Assembly: GCF_030441895.1 (NCBI RefSeq) | Contig: NZ_JARJAS010000031.1 | Direction: 5' to 3' (one strand) | Source of the DNA: Enterococcus_D entomosocium | GTDB taxonomy: Bacteria > Bacillota > Bacilli > Lactobacillales > Enterococcaceae | Length of the DNA stretch: 28,252 nt | The notes under the pieces: generated by a model | The model's database searches: none | The model's input: the letters and a program-made list of their open reading frames with translations, nothing else | Told to the model about the DNA's origin: nothing | Shown here: positions 1-6,202 of the stretch, one piece after another | Position numbering within the stretch: position 1 is the stretch's first letter | Layout of the letters: each line of letters starts with the position of its first letter | Translations under genes and position numbers: made by a program

Positions 1-127
1 CCGAAAAGAAGGCACTCTCTTCGGGTTTTCGGTCTGTACTGAAATCAAGGTATTATTGGGAATCCCAGCTTAAATCATAGATACCGTAAGGGATTTTATT
101 CTTTATTTAAAACTTTGCAACAGAACC
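1..127 (+). mobile_element. 3' end of IS1216 (second reading of the copy at 27444-28252)
   Basis: These 127 bases repeat 28126-28252 exactly. They hold the last transposase codons (ending ...LLGIPA) and the right terminal inverted repeat, which ends with GAACC at base 127. The simplest reading is an assembly overlap: one IS1216 copy seen at both ends of a circular sequence. The length 127 is a common assembler k-mer size, which fits this idea. A second, separate IS1216 copy cannot be excluded from sequence alone. Confidence 0.9.
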
Positions 128-231
128 GGGTCTTTTATCTCAAAATAACCGTCTTTTTTGTTGCTTTGTTTTAAAGAACTTGCATAGGCTAATGCCTGGC
201 TTGGTTTTTCAGCTAAAATAACCGTACTCAT
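128..231 (-). pseudogene. topB: topB 5' fragment (type IA topoisomerase N-terminus), cut by IS1216
   Basis: The start codon overlaps the beta recombinase stop by one base (TAATG), so the two genes were translationally coupled. The 34 intact codons begin MSTVILAEKPSQALAY; ILAEKPS is the N-terminal TOPRIM signature of type IA topoisomerases and carries the catalytic Glu. At base 127 the frame runs into IS1216, adds a few IS-encoded residues and stops at 103-105. The C-terminal part of the same gene is at 26112-27443 on the other side of the IS. About 230 residues between the two parts, including the acidic metal-binding TOPRIM motif, are absent by comparison with the usual length of about 700 residues. 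The peptide should have no topoisomerase activity. Confidence 0.9.
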
Positions 232-848
232 TAACTATCCCTCTTTTCATTGTTTTTTCTTTGATCGACTGTCACATTATATCTTGCTCGATACCTTCTA
301 AACGTTCGGCGATTGATTCCTGTCTGTTCTTCAACTTGTTTATCGGAACAGCCGTTCAAAAATAAATCAAAAGCATGTTTTAGACGTGGATCATTTTCTT
401 TAAATTTATGCTGACGACCTTTGAATTTTCCTTTTGATTTAGCTATTTCAATCCCTTGGGCTTGTCGTTCTTTAATACGTTTACGTTCAGATTCAGCTTG
501 ATACTTATATATTTCAATCACTAAACTATTAATCAAACGTCGTAAATTTTCATCTTCAATCCCATTCATAGAGGGTAGATTTAAAACCTCCAGGGTTGCC
601 CCCTTAAATTGAATTTGATTCATCAATTCTGTTAATTCTTTATTATTCCGTCCTAATCGATCCAATTCAGTAACAACAACAATATCCCCTTCACGAATAT
701 AGTTAAGCATAGCTTGTAATTGTGGTCGTTCGACCGATTGACCGCTTAATTTATCTGAAAAGACCTTAGAAACGCCCTGTAACGCTTGTAATTGCCGATC
801 TAAGTTCTGTTCTTTGCTACTTACTCTCGCATAACCAATTTTAGCCAT
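231..848 (-). CDS. Beta-type serine recombinase/resolvase
   Basis: This 205-residue small serine recombinase closely matches the beta protein of pSM19035. Beta resolves plasmid multimers at the six site, with a host chromatin protein such as Hbsu as partner. The catalytic domain starts MAKIGYARVSSKEQNLDRQ with nucleophile Ser10. The conserved ELDRLGRNN block and the long E helix (YKYQAESERKRIKERQAQG) follow. The C-terminal helix-turn-helix is around residues 170-190 (SDKQVEEQTGINRRTFRRY). I chose the ATG at 848 because AGGAG lies about 10 bases upstream; an in-frame start at 896 would add 16 residues that do not belong to the family. That AGGAG overlaps the stop of the upstream small gene, and this gene's own stop overlaps the topB start, so the three form a coupled operon. 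Confidence 0.95.
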   Translation of the reverse strand: MAKIGYARVSSKEQNLDRQLQALQGVSKVFSDKLSGQSVERPQLQAMLNYIREGDIVVVTELDRLGRNNKELTELMNQIQFKGATLEVLNLPSMNGIEDENLRRLINSLVIEIYKYQAESERKRIKERQAQGIEIAKSKGKFKGRQHKFKENDPRLKHAFDLFLNGCSDKQVEEQTGINRRTFRRYRARYNVTVDQRKNNEKRDS

Positions 849-861
849 ATCAAGACAACTC

Positions 862-1032
862 CTAAAATTCCCTCGGTTGTAACAACCAATCAGCAATAGA
901 AACTATTTCGATCTCGAAAGAATCATCTGAAATAGAATTTTGATAATCAATGAAATCTTTTGCATACTGTTTCCGATTAAAAATAGCCACCACTTCCTCA
1001 TTTTTTAAAACTCGATAAATAAATTTTTTCAT
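862..1032 (-). CDS. Small hypothetical protein upstream of beta recombinase (orf-alpha position)
   Basis: This 56-residue protein starts MKKFIYRVLKNEEVVAIFN and ends IADWLLQPREF. It has no motif I can name. I prefer the ATG at 1032, which follows AGGAG, over an in-frame start at 1056. It is the first gene after a strong promoter and 13 bases before beta, whose ribosome site overlaps this gene's TAG. Its place matches the small orf-alpha described upstream of beta in pSM19035; that equivalence is inferred from position only. A role in expression or control of the recombinase is possible but unproven. Confidence 0.75.
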   Translation of the reverse strand: MKKFIYRVLKNEEVVAIFNRKQYAKDFIDYQNSISDDSFEIEIVSIADWLLQPREF

Positions 1033-1049
1033 TTTTATTTCTCCTTTTA

Positions 1050-1136
1050 TGCCCAACTTAAATGACCTAATATTTAAAACTATTATACTACCAAATTCGC
1101 TTTAGGACAAATAAGTATACTCTGGTGTCCCACAAC
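1050..1136. other. Candidate six recombination site for beta resolvase
   Basis: In pSM19035 six is a roughly 90-bp two-subsite target just upstream of the alpha-beta operon and overlapping its promoter. This AT-rich stretch is in that position and contains short dyads such as AAGTATACT (1113-1121) around the promoter. I cannot mark the exact subsites or crossover dinucleotide, so the placement is inferred. Confidence 0.45.
1082..1110 (-). promoter_or_regulatory. Promoter of the alpha-beta-topB operon
   Basis: On the minus strand TTGTCC (1105-1110) and TATAAT (1082-1087) are separated by exactly 17 bases. The promoter faces the small gene at 1032 and probably serves the whole operon. It lies where the six site is expected, so binding of beta recombinase would also repress it, as known for beta in pSM19035. 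Confidence 0.8.
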
Positions 1137-1180
1137 AAATAAAGGAAGCGCCCTTGTTCAAAAGGCTACTTCCTTTATTT
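1137..1180 (-). terminator. Terminator after the DUF2812 gene
   Basis: A 12-bp perfect stem (1137-1148 with 1169-1180; arm AAATAAAGGAAG) encloses a 20-base loop that can pair further (GCCCTT with AAAGGC-like bases). It ends where the DUF2812 coding region ends. T-rich sequence lies on both sides, so it may act in both directions. Confidence 0.7.
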
Positions 1181-1810
1181 TTATTTTGCTTTAAATTTTG
1201 AGTCATCATTTATAAGCGAACGTAAGAGATAATAGACACCTAAAAATAGAAAGAAAAATAAAGGTAATACACGTAGTAAAACAAATGGAGTTTCAAAAAT
1301 AAATGCTTTCCAAAACCACATACCCTTCATTTCCCATAAACCTTGGGTGAAATACCATGATTTAATGTTTAAAATATTATTTAAACTCCATGAATTACTG
1401 CTAGAAAAAATATAAAAATACAATAAAAATATAGATCCATATGTGTAACCATATTTCACATATCTTTTCTTTACACTTTCTTGAGAATCAGTATCAGAAA
1501 ATATCTCTCTTGTTACATCTGGATGTTCTTGCTGAAAGTACTGAGCGCCACCGGAACGACTGCCCTTTATTAATTTCCAACCACTATCAGAAAACAGTGT
1601 TACGTAATCTTCGTAATTTGATTTCCTCATACTTTTTTCTCTAAAATCAATGCGTACATACGGAATGAACATTTCTTTACTAGCCATTTTTTCAAAAGTA
1701 TACATAGGCACCAGAGAATTAACAGAAACTAACCTATATCCCTCTTCCTGTATAGAATTGATCCATTCTTCTTCTTTTTTCAAGGATAAGAAAATTCTAA
1801 ATTTCTTCAT
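1181..1810 (-). CDS. DUF2812 family membrane protein
   Basis: This 209-residue protein has an N-terminal soluble domain with the DUF2812 pattern: starts MKKFRIFLSLKKEEEWINS, with EGYRLVSVN and SRSGGAQYFQQEHPD following. It then has hydrophobic segments near residues 122-137 and 178-197. DUF2812 proteins are very often encoded directly after a PadR regulator, as here (11 bases apart), and are thought to be membrane proteins involved in sensing or envelope stress; the biochemical role is unknown. The pair is not part of the core Inc18 gene set as I know it, so it looks like cargo between the recombinase operon and the origin. Confidence 0.8.
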   Translation of the reverse strand: MKKFRIFLSLKKEEEWINSIQEEGYRLVSVNSLVPMYTFEKMASKEMFIPYVRIDFREKSMRKSNYEDYVTLFSDSGWKLIKGSRSGGAQYFQQEHPDVTREIFSDTDSQESVKKRYVKYGYTYGSIFLLYFYIFSSSNSWSLNNILNIKSWYFTQGLWEMKGMWFWKAFIFETPFVLLRVLPLFFFLFLGVYYLLRSLINDDSKFKAK

Positions 1811-1821
1811 GTTGTCCCCTC

Positions 1822-2133
1822 CTAATATCCAAATTCAGAAGATAGTTTAATCAGGCTTCTTAGACGTTCTATTTCTAGTTTTAAAACTTCTTCTCCTATA
1901 TCAGTAATTTTGTAAACTCTTCTTCTTTTTTCCCTACTTGGAATTTCTTCTATCCACTTAAGTTTAAGTAAATTTTCAATCGCTCCGTACATTGTTCCAG
2001 CGGCTACCTTAACTGAACCCTCGCTTAACTTATCAATTTCTTGAATAATAGCATATCCATGAGCAGGTGAAGTTAAAACTAACAGAATATAAAAAGTTGT
2101 TTCGGTTAAAGGTAAATATGGATTTCTAATCAT
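1822..2133 (-). CDS. PadR family transcriptional regulator
   Basis: This 103-residue protein is a compact PadR winged helix (MIRNPYLPLTETTFYILLVL, HGYAIIQEI, AGTMYGAIENLLKLKWIEE, RRRVYKITDIGEEVL). The length and lack of a long C-terminal domain fit the PadR-s2 subgroup. PadR proteins usually repress their own operon and release DNA on binding a small molecule. A 20-bp perfect dyad overlaps its promoter (2152-2202) and is the likely operator. It is cotranscribed with the DUF2812 gene, which it probably controls. The inducer cannot be told from sequence. Confidence 0.9.
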   Translation of the reverse strand: MIRNPYLPLTETTFYILLVLTSPAHGYAIIQEIDKLSEGSVKVAAGTMYGAIENLLKLKWIEEIPSREKRRRVYKITDIGEEVLKLEIERLRSLIKLSSEFGY

Positions 2134-2151
2134 ATAAAAACACTCCTCTTG

Positions 2152-2202
2152 ATGTACAGTTACTATGTATAAAGTTTAACTATATACATAGTAACTGTAC
2201 AT
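2152..2202 (-). promoter_or_regulatory. Long perfect dyad, likely PadR operator
   Basis: Arms of 20 bp (2152-2171 and 2183-2202) are perfect inverted copies around an 11-base spacer. Each arm also holds a looser TACA...TGTA half-dyad of the kind PadR proteins bind. The right arm covers the -10 region of the operon promoter and the left arm covers the likely 5' leader, so a dimer on each arm would block transcription. Confidence 0.75.
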
Positions 2203-2216
2203 GTTAAAAAAGTCAA
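2188..2216 (-). promoter_or_regulatory. Promoter of padR-DUF2812 operon
   Basis: Minus strand TTGACT (2211-2216) and TACTAT (2188-2193) are 17 bases apart. The -10 box lies inside the right arm of the operator dyad, which fits autorepression. Confidence 0.65.
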
Positions 2217-2224
2217 GTATTAGA

Positions 2225-2340
2225 TAAAAGTTCAAAAAATAAGTGTTCGCTTCGCTCTCACTGCCCCTCGACGTTTTAGTAGCCTTTCCCTCACTTCGTT
2301 CAGTCCAAGCCAACTAAAAGTTTTCGGGCTACTCTCTCCT
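2225..2340 (-). other. Possible primosome assembly site (ssiA-like) downstream of oriR
   Basis: This gene-free stretch lies about 70-180 bases beyond the origin in the direction of replication. It can fold: AGTAGCC (2278-2284) pairs with GGCTACT (2327-2333) around an inner AACT/AGTT stem, and AGTG/CACT brackets a CGCTTCGCTC loop near 2232-2252. pAMbeta1 is known to carry ssiA about 150 bases downstream of its origin, which loads the lagging-strand primosome through PriA. The assignment rests on position and folding only. Confidence 0.4.
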
Positions 2341-2399
2341 TCTCCCCCTAATAATTAATTAAAATCTTACTCTGTATATTTCTGCTAATCATTCACTAA

Positions 2400-2464
2400 A
2401 CAGCAAAGAAAAAACAAACACGTATCATAGATATAAATGTAATGGCATAGTGCGGGTTTTATTT
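2400..2464 (-). other. oriR: Replication origin oriR (Inc18 theta origin)
   Basis: Directly after the repR stop, the minus strand reads AAAACCCGCACTATGCC, then an AT-rich segment with CTATGATACG, then GTTTGTTTTTTCTTTGCTG. This matches the minimal origin known for pAMbeta1 and pIP501. In those plasmids Rep binds and melts the site, DNA polymerase I starts leading-strand synthesis from a processed repR transcript, and replication runs one way, here leftward. The motif ATCATAG/CTATGAT also recurs at the repR stop. Confidence 0.9.
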
Positions 2465-3955
2465 TCAGCCTGTATCATAGCTAAACAAATCGAGTTGTGT
2501 GTCCGTTTTAGGGCGTTCTGCTAGCTTGTTTAAAGTCTCTTGAATGAATGTATGCTCTAAGTCAAAAGAATTTGTCAGCGCCTTTATATAGCTTTCTTTT
2601 TCTTCTTTTTTTACTTTAATGATCGATAGCAACAATGATTTAACACTAGCAAGTTGAATGCCACCATTTCTTCCTGTTTTAATCTTAAAGAAAATTTCCT
2701 GATTCGCCTTCAGTACCTTCAGCAATTTATCTAATGTCCGTTCAGGAATGCCTAACGCTTCTCTAATCTCTTTTTTGGTCGTCACCAAATAAGGCTTATC
2801 TATCGCGCTTTTTTCGCTAATATAAGCCATTAAATCTTCTTTCCATTCTGACAAATGAACACGTTGACGTTCGCTTCTTTTTTTCTTGAATTTAAACCAC
2901 CCTTGACGGACAAATAACTCTTTACTTGTTAAGTCACTTGATACCCAAGCTTTGCAAAGAATGGTAATGTATTCCCTATTAGCCCCTTGATAGTTTTCTG
3001 AGTAAGCACTTCTAACAAGTTTGATCACTTCTTTTTCTTCTAAGGGTTGATCTAATCGATTATTAAACTCAAACATATTATATTCGCACGTTTCGATTGA
3101 ATAGCCTGAACTAAAGTAGGCTAAAGAGAGGGTAAACATAACGCTATTGCGCCCTACTAAACCCTTTTCTCCTGAAAATTTCGTTTCGTGCAATAAGAGA
3201 TTAAACCAGGGTTCATCTACTTGTTTTTTGCCTTCTGTACCGCTTAAAACCGTTAGACTTGAACGAGTAAAGCCCTTATTATCTGTTTGTTTGAAAGACC
3301 AATCTTGCCATTCTTTGAAAGAATAACGGTAATTGGGATCAAAAAATTCTACATTGTCCGTTCTTGGTATACGAGCAATCCCAAAATGATTGCACGTTAG
3401 ATCAACTGGCAAAGACTTTCCAAAATATTCTCGGATATTTTGCGAGATTATTTTGGCTGCTTTGACAGATTTAAATTCTGATTTTGAAGTCACATAGACT
3501 GGCGTTTCTAAAACAAAATATGCTTGATAACCTTTATCAGATTTGATAATCAACGTAGGCATAAAACCTAAATCAATAGCTGTTGTTAAAATATCGCTTG
3601 CTGAAATAGTTTCTTTTTCCGTGTGAATATCAAAATCAATAAAGAAAGTATTGATTTGTCTTAAATTGTTTTCAGAATGTCCTTTAGTGTATGAACGGTT
3701 TTCGTCTGCATACGTACCATAACGATAAACGTTTGGTGTCCAATGCGTAAATGTATCTTGATTTTCGTGAATCGCTTCTTCGGAAGTCAGAACAACGCCA
3801 CGTCCGCCAATCATGCTTTTTTTTGAGCGATACGCAAAAATAGCCCCTTTGCTTTTACCTGGCTTGGTAGTGATTGAGCGAATTTTACTATTTTTAAATT
3901 TGTACTTTAACAAGCCGTCATGAAGCACAGTTTCTACAACAAAAGGGATATTCAT
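2465..3955 (-). CDS. repR: Inc18 replication initiator RepR/RepE/RepS
   Basis: This 496-residue initiator is close to full identity, as far as memory allows, with RepR of pIP501 and RepE of pAMbeta1. It binds the origin just past its own gene and melts it. The N-terminal half has features reminiscent of primase-like replication proteins: FFIDFDIH (Asp107, Asp109), SDKGYQAYF (139-147) and FGIARIPRTDN. The middle His of the usual second motif is Gln here, so primase activity is doubtful. A helix-turn-helix (KKEIREALGIPERTLDKLLKVL) is near residues 395-415. The start at 3955 follows AAAGGAG. Its mRNA has a leader of about 330 bases with an attenuator targeted by RNAIII, and its promoter is repressed by CopR. 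Confidence 0.97.
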   Translation of the reverse strand: MNIPFVVETVLHDGLLKYKFKNSKIRSITTKPGKSKGAIFAYRSKKSMIGGRGVVLTSEEAIHENQDTFTHWTPNVYRYGTYADENRSYTKGHSENNLRQINTFFIDFDIHTEKETISASDILTTAIDLGFMPTLIIKSDKGYQAYFVLETPVYVTSKSEFKSVKAAKIISQNIREYFGKSLPVDLTCNHFGIARIPRTDNVEFFDPNYRYSFKEWQDWSFKQTDNKGFTRSSLTVLSGTEGKKQVDEPWFNLLLHETKFSGEKGLVGRNSVMFTLSLAYFSSGYSIETCEYNMFEFNNRLDQPLEEKEVIKLVRSAYSENYQGANREYITILCKAWVSSDLTSKELFVRQGWFKFKKKRSERQRVHLSEWKEDLMAYISEKSAIDKPYLVTTKKEIREALGIPERTLDKLLKVLKANQEIFFKIKTGRNGGIQLASVKSLLLSIIKVKKEEKESYIKALTNSFDLEHTFIQETLNKLAERPKTDTQLDLFSYDTG

Positions 3956-4020
3956 TCAGCTGTTCTCCTTTCTTACGAAAATTAATTAGTTAGAAGCTAC
4001 GATCAAAGTTGAATCACAAC

Positions 4021-4059
4021 AAAAAAGGCAATCAACTAAGTTTTTCTTAATTGATTGCC
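4021..4059 (-). terminator. Attenuator terminator in the repR leader
   Basis: On the minus strand a 14-bp stem with one G-T wobble (4046-4059 with 4027-4040), a five-base AAAAA loop and a T6 run form an intrinsic terminator before repR. In pIP501 and pAMbeta1 binding of RNAIII to the leader favours this hairpin and stops repR transcription; without RNAIII the leader refolds and reads through. Confidence 0.88.
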
Positions 4060-4077
4060 TGGTATCTTCTTAAAGAC

Positions 4078-4106
4078 TTGAAATTCCCTCAAAAACCCGA
4101 TATAAT
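4078..4106 (+). promoter_or_regulatory. Promoter pIII of antisense RNAIII
   Basis: TTGAAA (4078-4083) and TATAAT (4101-4106) are separated by 17 bases on the plus strand, inside and opposite the repR leader. The consensus strength fits the strong constitutive antisense promoter of the family. Confidence 0.88.
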
Positions 4107-4112
4107 GGGTTT

Positions 4113-4258
4113 ACAGATATTTAAGTATCTGATTAATAAAGTAATTAAATACTTTACCAAATTTTGGGTCTCGACTTCTTTAATTGATTGGTGGTAATCA
4201 ATTAAGGCTCGCAACTTATTTTCTTGGCGGAAAATAAGTTGGTCGTGGCTCTTTTTTT
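4113..4258 (+). ncRNA. Antisense RNAIII controlling repR
   Basis: Transcription should start near 4113 and end at the T7 run (4252-4258), giving about 140 bases, close to the 136 known for pIP501. The final hairpin pairs 4213-4223 with 4230-4240 around TTGGCG. A second stem pairs AATTGATTG- and CAATCAATT-type bases near 4180-4205. The RNA is fully complementary to the repR leader and drives attenuation at 4021-4059. In the family it is long-lived and sets copy number. Confidence 0.87.
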
Positions 4259-4293
4259 GTATTCTTTATTCAGTTCGTTGTTTCGTTATATCT

Positions 4294-4322
4294 AGTATAC
4301 CGCTTTTAAAAAAAATAAGCAA
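4294..4322 (-). promoter_or_regulatory. Promoter pII of repR
   Basis: Minus strand TTGCTT (4317-4322) and TATACT (4294-4299) are 17 bases apart, just downstream of copR. In pIP501 CopR binds next to the -35 of this promoter and represses it about tenfold. Confidence 0.82.
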
Positions 4323-4346
4323 TTAAAAAGTGTAAAAATATTACGT

Positions 4347-4595
4347 TTACTCTTTTTTGCTTATTTCGCTATCTAGTTGTAATTCTAGCTGTTCCGAATC
4401 GTTAGGGATCAAATCAATGACCAGGGTTGAATTTGTAAGTTTTGCAATCCGTTCCAGTGTTTTTACAGTCGGGTTTGATTTTCCTAACTCAATTTTTAAG
4501 TAATTAGATTCTTTCATTCCAATTTCTTCAGCAAACTGTTTACGTGTTTTATTTCCTCTCATTTGTCTTAAACGACTTCTGAATGCTAGCTCCAA
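4347..4595 (-). CDS. copR: CopR-like transcriptional repressor of repR (diverged form)
   Basis: This 82-residue protein has an XRE-type helix-turn-helix (KTRKQFAEEIGMKESNYLKIELG, residues 17-39) and the CopR signature core NPTVKTLERIAKLTNSTLVIDLIPN. CopR of pIP501 (92 residues) dimerises, represses pII and shields it from convergent transcription, which lowers RNAIII less. Compared with the CopR I remember, the C-terminal half is nearly the same but the DNA-recognition region and the acidic tail differ clearly. A spaced SD (GGGGGGAG) precedes the ATG. Its promoter has the omega heptads directly upstream. Confidence 0.9.
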   Translation of the reverse strand: MELAFRSRLRQMRGNKTRKQFAEEIGMKESNYLKIELGKSNPTVKTLERIAKLTNSTLVIDLIPNDSEQLELQLDSEISKKE

Positions 4596-4642
4596 GTTTC
4601 TCCCCCCTCTTTTTGTGTAATAAAATTCACGCTTTATTTTAA

Positions 4643-4671
4643 ATTATAGCTTTTAATATCTTAATAAACAA
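4643..4671 (-). promoter_or_regulatory. Promoter pI of copR
   Basis: Minus strand TTGTTT (4666-4671) and TATAAT (4643-4648) are 17 bases apart. The -35 touches the first omega heptad, so bound omega would cover it; omega is known to repress the cop promoter in pSM19035. Confidence 0.85.
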
Positions 4672-4719
4672 GTGATTAATCACTTGTGATTTGTGATTAA
4701 TCACTTGTGATTTGTGATT
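4671..4719. repeat. Omega-binding heptad array at the copR promoter (parS)
   Basis: Seven contiguous unspaced 7-bp units, all WATCACW or its complement: AGTGATT, AATCACT, TGTGATT, TGTGATT, AATCACT, TGTGATT, TGTGATT. WATCACW heptads are the known operator and centromere of omega from pSM19035. Two more arrays are at 23528-23576 and 24479-24541. Confidence 0.93.
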
Positions 4720-4864
4720 ATTCCAAAAGTAGGTAATTTCACCAACCTTTTTCAAAAGTTTTTATCGACGATTATTGGACTGGATCGTGTTTCCTAAAGC
4801 AATTCTAAGCGCATGTTTAATTTTAAAGTGGGTAATTCTCTTTAAAACGTCCTACAATGATTCA
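4720..4864. other. Gene-free spacer between copR control region and traO
   Basis: I see no open frame or RNA here. The stretch has mixed composition with no clear promoter and separates the replication module from the end of the tra operon. Confidence 0.5.
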
Positions 4865-4907
4865 ATAAAAGCATGGCTGCTAGTGAAACTTGCGACCATG
4901 CTTTTAT
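4865..4907 (-). terminator. Terminator of the tra operon
   Basis: A 12-bp perfect stem (4865-4876 with 4896-4907; core AAAAGCATGG) lies 11 bases after the traO stop. The T-rich 3' arm on either strand makes it a likely two-way terminator. Confidence 0.8.
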
Positions 4908-4917
4908 AAATACTTAA

Positions 4918-5748
4918 TTAGATTCGCTTTTTAAAAATGAATGCTGATCCTAATACCATTAATGACCCTAGGACAGACAATGCAATATTTTCTGTTTCTC
5001 CTGTTTTTGGTAAAACTTTCATTTTTCCGTCTGAACCTTTAACCGTTACTGTTCCGTCTTTTTGAACGTTTGCACCAATTTCTTTAGCTTCAACTTTCTT
5101 TGTTGTTCCGTCTGCTAATTGAATAATCGGTTTACTATCTTCAACTGCAACGATCACAACGCCTGTATCTGTATTAACTGGGTTTTCGATTGGGTTTGTG
5201 TCTACTGGTTTGTTTGGTACTGTTGGCTTACTTGGCTCTGTTGGTGTACCTGGTTCTGTTGGTTCGCTTGGCTCTGTTGGTGTACCTGGTTCTGTTGGCT
5301 TACTTGGTTCTGTTGGTTCGCTTGGTTCTGTTGGTTCGCTTGGCTCTGTTGGTTCGCTTGGCTCTGTTGGTTCGCTTGGCTCTGTTGGCTCCGTTGGCTC
5401 TGTTGGTTCGCTTGGCTCTGTTGGTTCGCTTGGCTCTGTTGGTTCGCTTGGCTCTGTTGGTTCGCTTGGCTCTGTTGGTTCGCTTGGATCAACTGGAGTA
5501 GTCGGGTCTGTCGGCTCTACTGGATCAACTGGATCAACTGGATCGACTGGATCAACTGGATCAACTGGATCAACTGGATCAACTGGATCAACCGGAGTAG
5601 TTGGATCGGTTGGTTCTACTGGATCAACTACATCATCAGCTAGAACATTGACACCTGAACTACCTGTTGCTTCGTCCGCAAAACTGACAAGCGGTGCTGA
5701 TACTAATAAAGCAGTGCTGAATAGTGTTAAGAGGGCAAATTTTTTCAT
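4918..5748 (-). CDS. traO: TraO, LPXTG-anchored repeat surface protein
   Basis: This 276-residue protein has a signal peptide (MKKFALLTLFSTALLVSAPLVSFADE). A low-complexity stalk follows: DPV tripeptides, then SEPTEP hexapeptides. A short globular part comes next (residues about 195-245), then the sortase signal LPKTG (246-250), a hydrophobic span and KKRI. Sortase A should link it to peptidoglycan. It matches TraO of pIP501 and resembles PrgC of pheromone plasmids; a role in cell contact or surface display is likely but the exact function is not settled. A clear SD (AAGGAG) precedes the ATG, and a weak -10 (TATACT, 5789-5794) may give it its own promoter. Confidence 0.92.
   Translation of the reverse strand: MKKFALLTLFSTALLVSAPLVSFADEATGSSGVNVLADDVVDPVEPTDPTTPVDPVDPVDPVDPVDPVDPVDPVDPVEPTDPTTPVDPSEPTEPSEPTEPSEPTEPSEPTEPSEPTEPTEPTEPSEPTEPSEPTEPSEPTEPSEPTEPSKPTEPGTPTEPSEPTEPGTPTEPSKPTVPNKPVDTNPIENPVNTDTGVVIVAVEDSKPIIQLADGTTKKVEAKEIGANVQKDGTVTVKGSDGKMKVLPKTGETENIALSVLGSLMVLGSAFIFKKRI
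5216..5602 (-). repeat. Tandem repeats coding the Pro-rich stalk of TraO
   Basis: Two repeat families abut. At 5216-5490 an 18-bp unit (plus strand GGTTCGCTTGGCTCTGTT and variants) encodes SEPTEP. At 5515-5602 a 9-bp unit (GGATCAACT) encodes DPV. Near-identical units invite slippage and length change. The repeats leave every frame open, which explains long spurious frames on both strands. Confidence 0.9.
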
Positions 5749-5807
5749 TTTATAATCTCCTTAAAAATTAGTATTTGTGTACATAAATAGTATATCATAA
5801 ATATGCT

Positions 5808-6176
5808 TTATCTGACATTTTTGTTCATCTTTTTTTTAAAAACTTCTAGTGATTCCTTTGTTAGAAATAATGTTTTTCCTGTATAAATGTGATCGATTCC
5901 CTCTAGTCTATGAGGAAACCGTTTATAAATATGGGCAAAATATTCATCATTTTTCCCTAGCGTTTGACTTGCTTCTTTTGCTGTAATTAATTGAGATAAG
6001 TCATTGCTGAAATTATCAGAAAAGATAAGCGTACCGCCAATTTTTCGATAGTTAAATTTATTCAGAATTTCATGCTTATTATTTCGATAAGCCTGGGATA
6101 GGTAATTTCTATTTTTACCTATCCTTTCACTCATTTCTTTAGCTGTGTAAATTTGTTTTAGATTAATTTTCCCCAT
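5808..6176 (-). CDS. traN: TraN, DNA-binding regulator of transfer
   Basis: This 122-residue protein contains two similar winged-helix-like halves: YTAKEMSERIGKNRNYLSQAYRNN (residues about 10-34) and ITAKEASQTLGKNDEYFAHIYKRF (about 63-86). TraN of pIP501 has this internal dimer, resembles excisionases, and binds upstream of oriT to affect transfer-gene expression. I take the ATG at 6176, which lies 8 bases after GAGAG; a GTG at 6185 in the same frame is possible. It follows traM by 26 bases. Confidence 0.88.
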   Translation of the reverse strand: MGKINLKQIYTAKEMSERIGKNRNYLSQAYRNNKHEILNKFNYRKIGGTLIFSDNFSNDLSQLITAKEASQTLGKNDEYFAHIYKRFPHRLEGIDHIYTGKTLFLTKESLEVFKKKMNKNVR

Positions 6177-6202
6177 TTTTAGCACTCTCTTTTTTGCATA
6201 TT

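Noticed and set aside
1650..1850. Small plus-strand frames in the DUF2812 gene region
   Set aside because: Antisense to the DUF2812 gene and without ribosome sites.
5216..5602. Repeat array as CRISPR
   Set aside because: Units abut with no unique spacers and encode SEPTEP and DPV in the traO frame.
5119..5755. Long plus-strand frames rich in Trp/Cys/Leu or Gly/Ser opposite traO, and a Gln/Asn-rich minus frame
   Set aside because: They are by-products of 9- and 18-bp repeats, whose lengths are multiples of three and keep all frames open; no start signals, and TraO has signal peptide and LPKTG.
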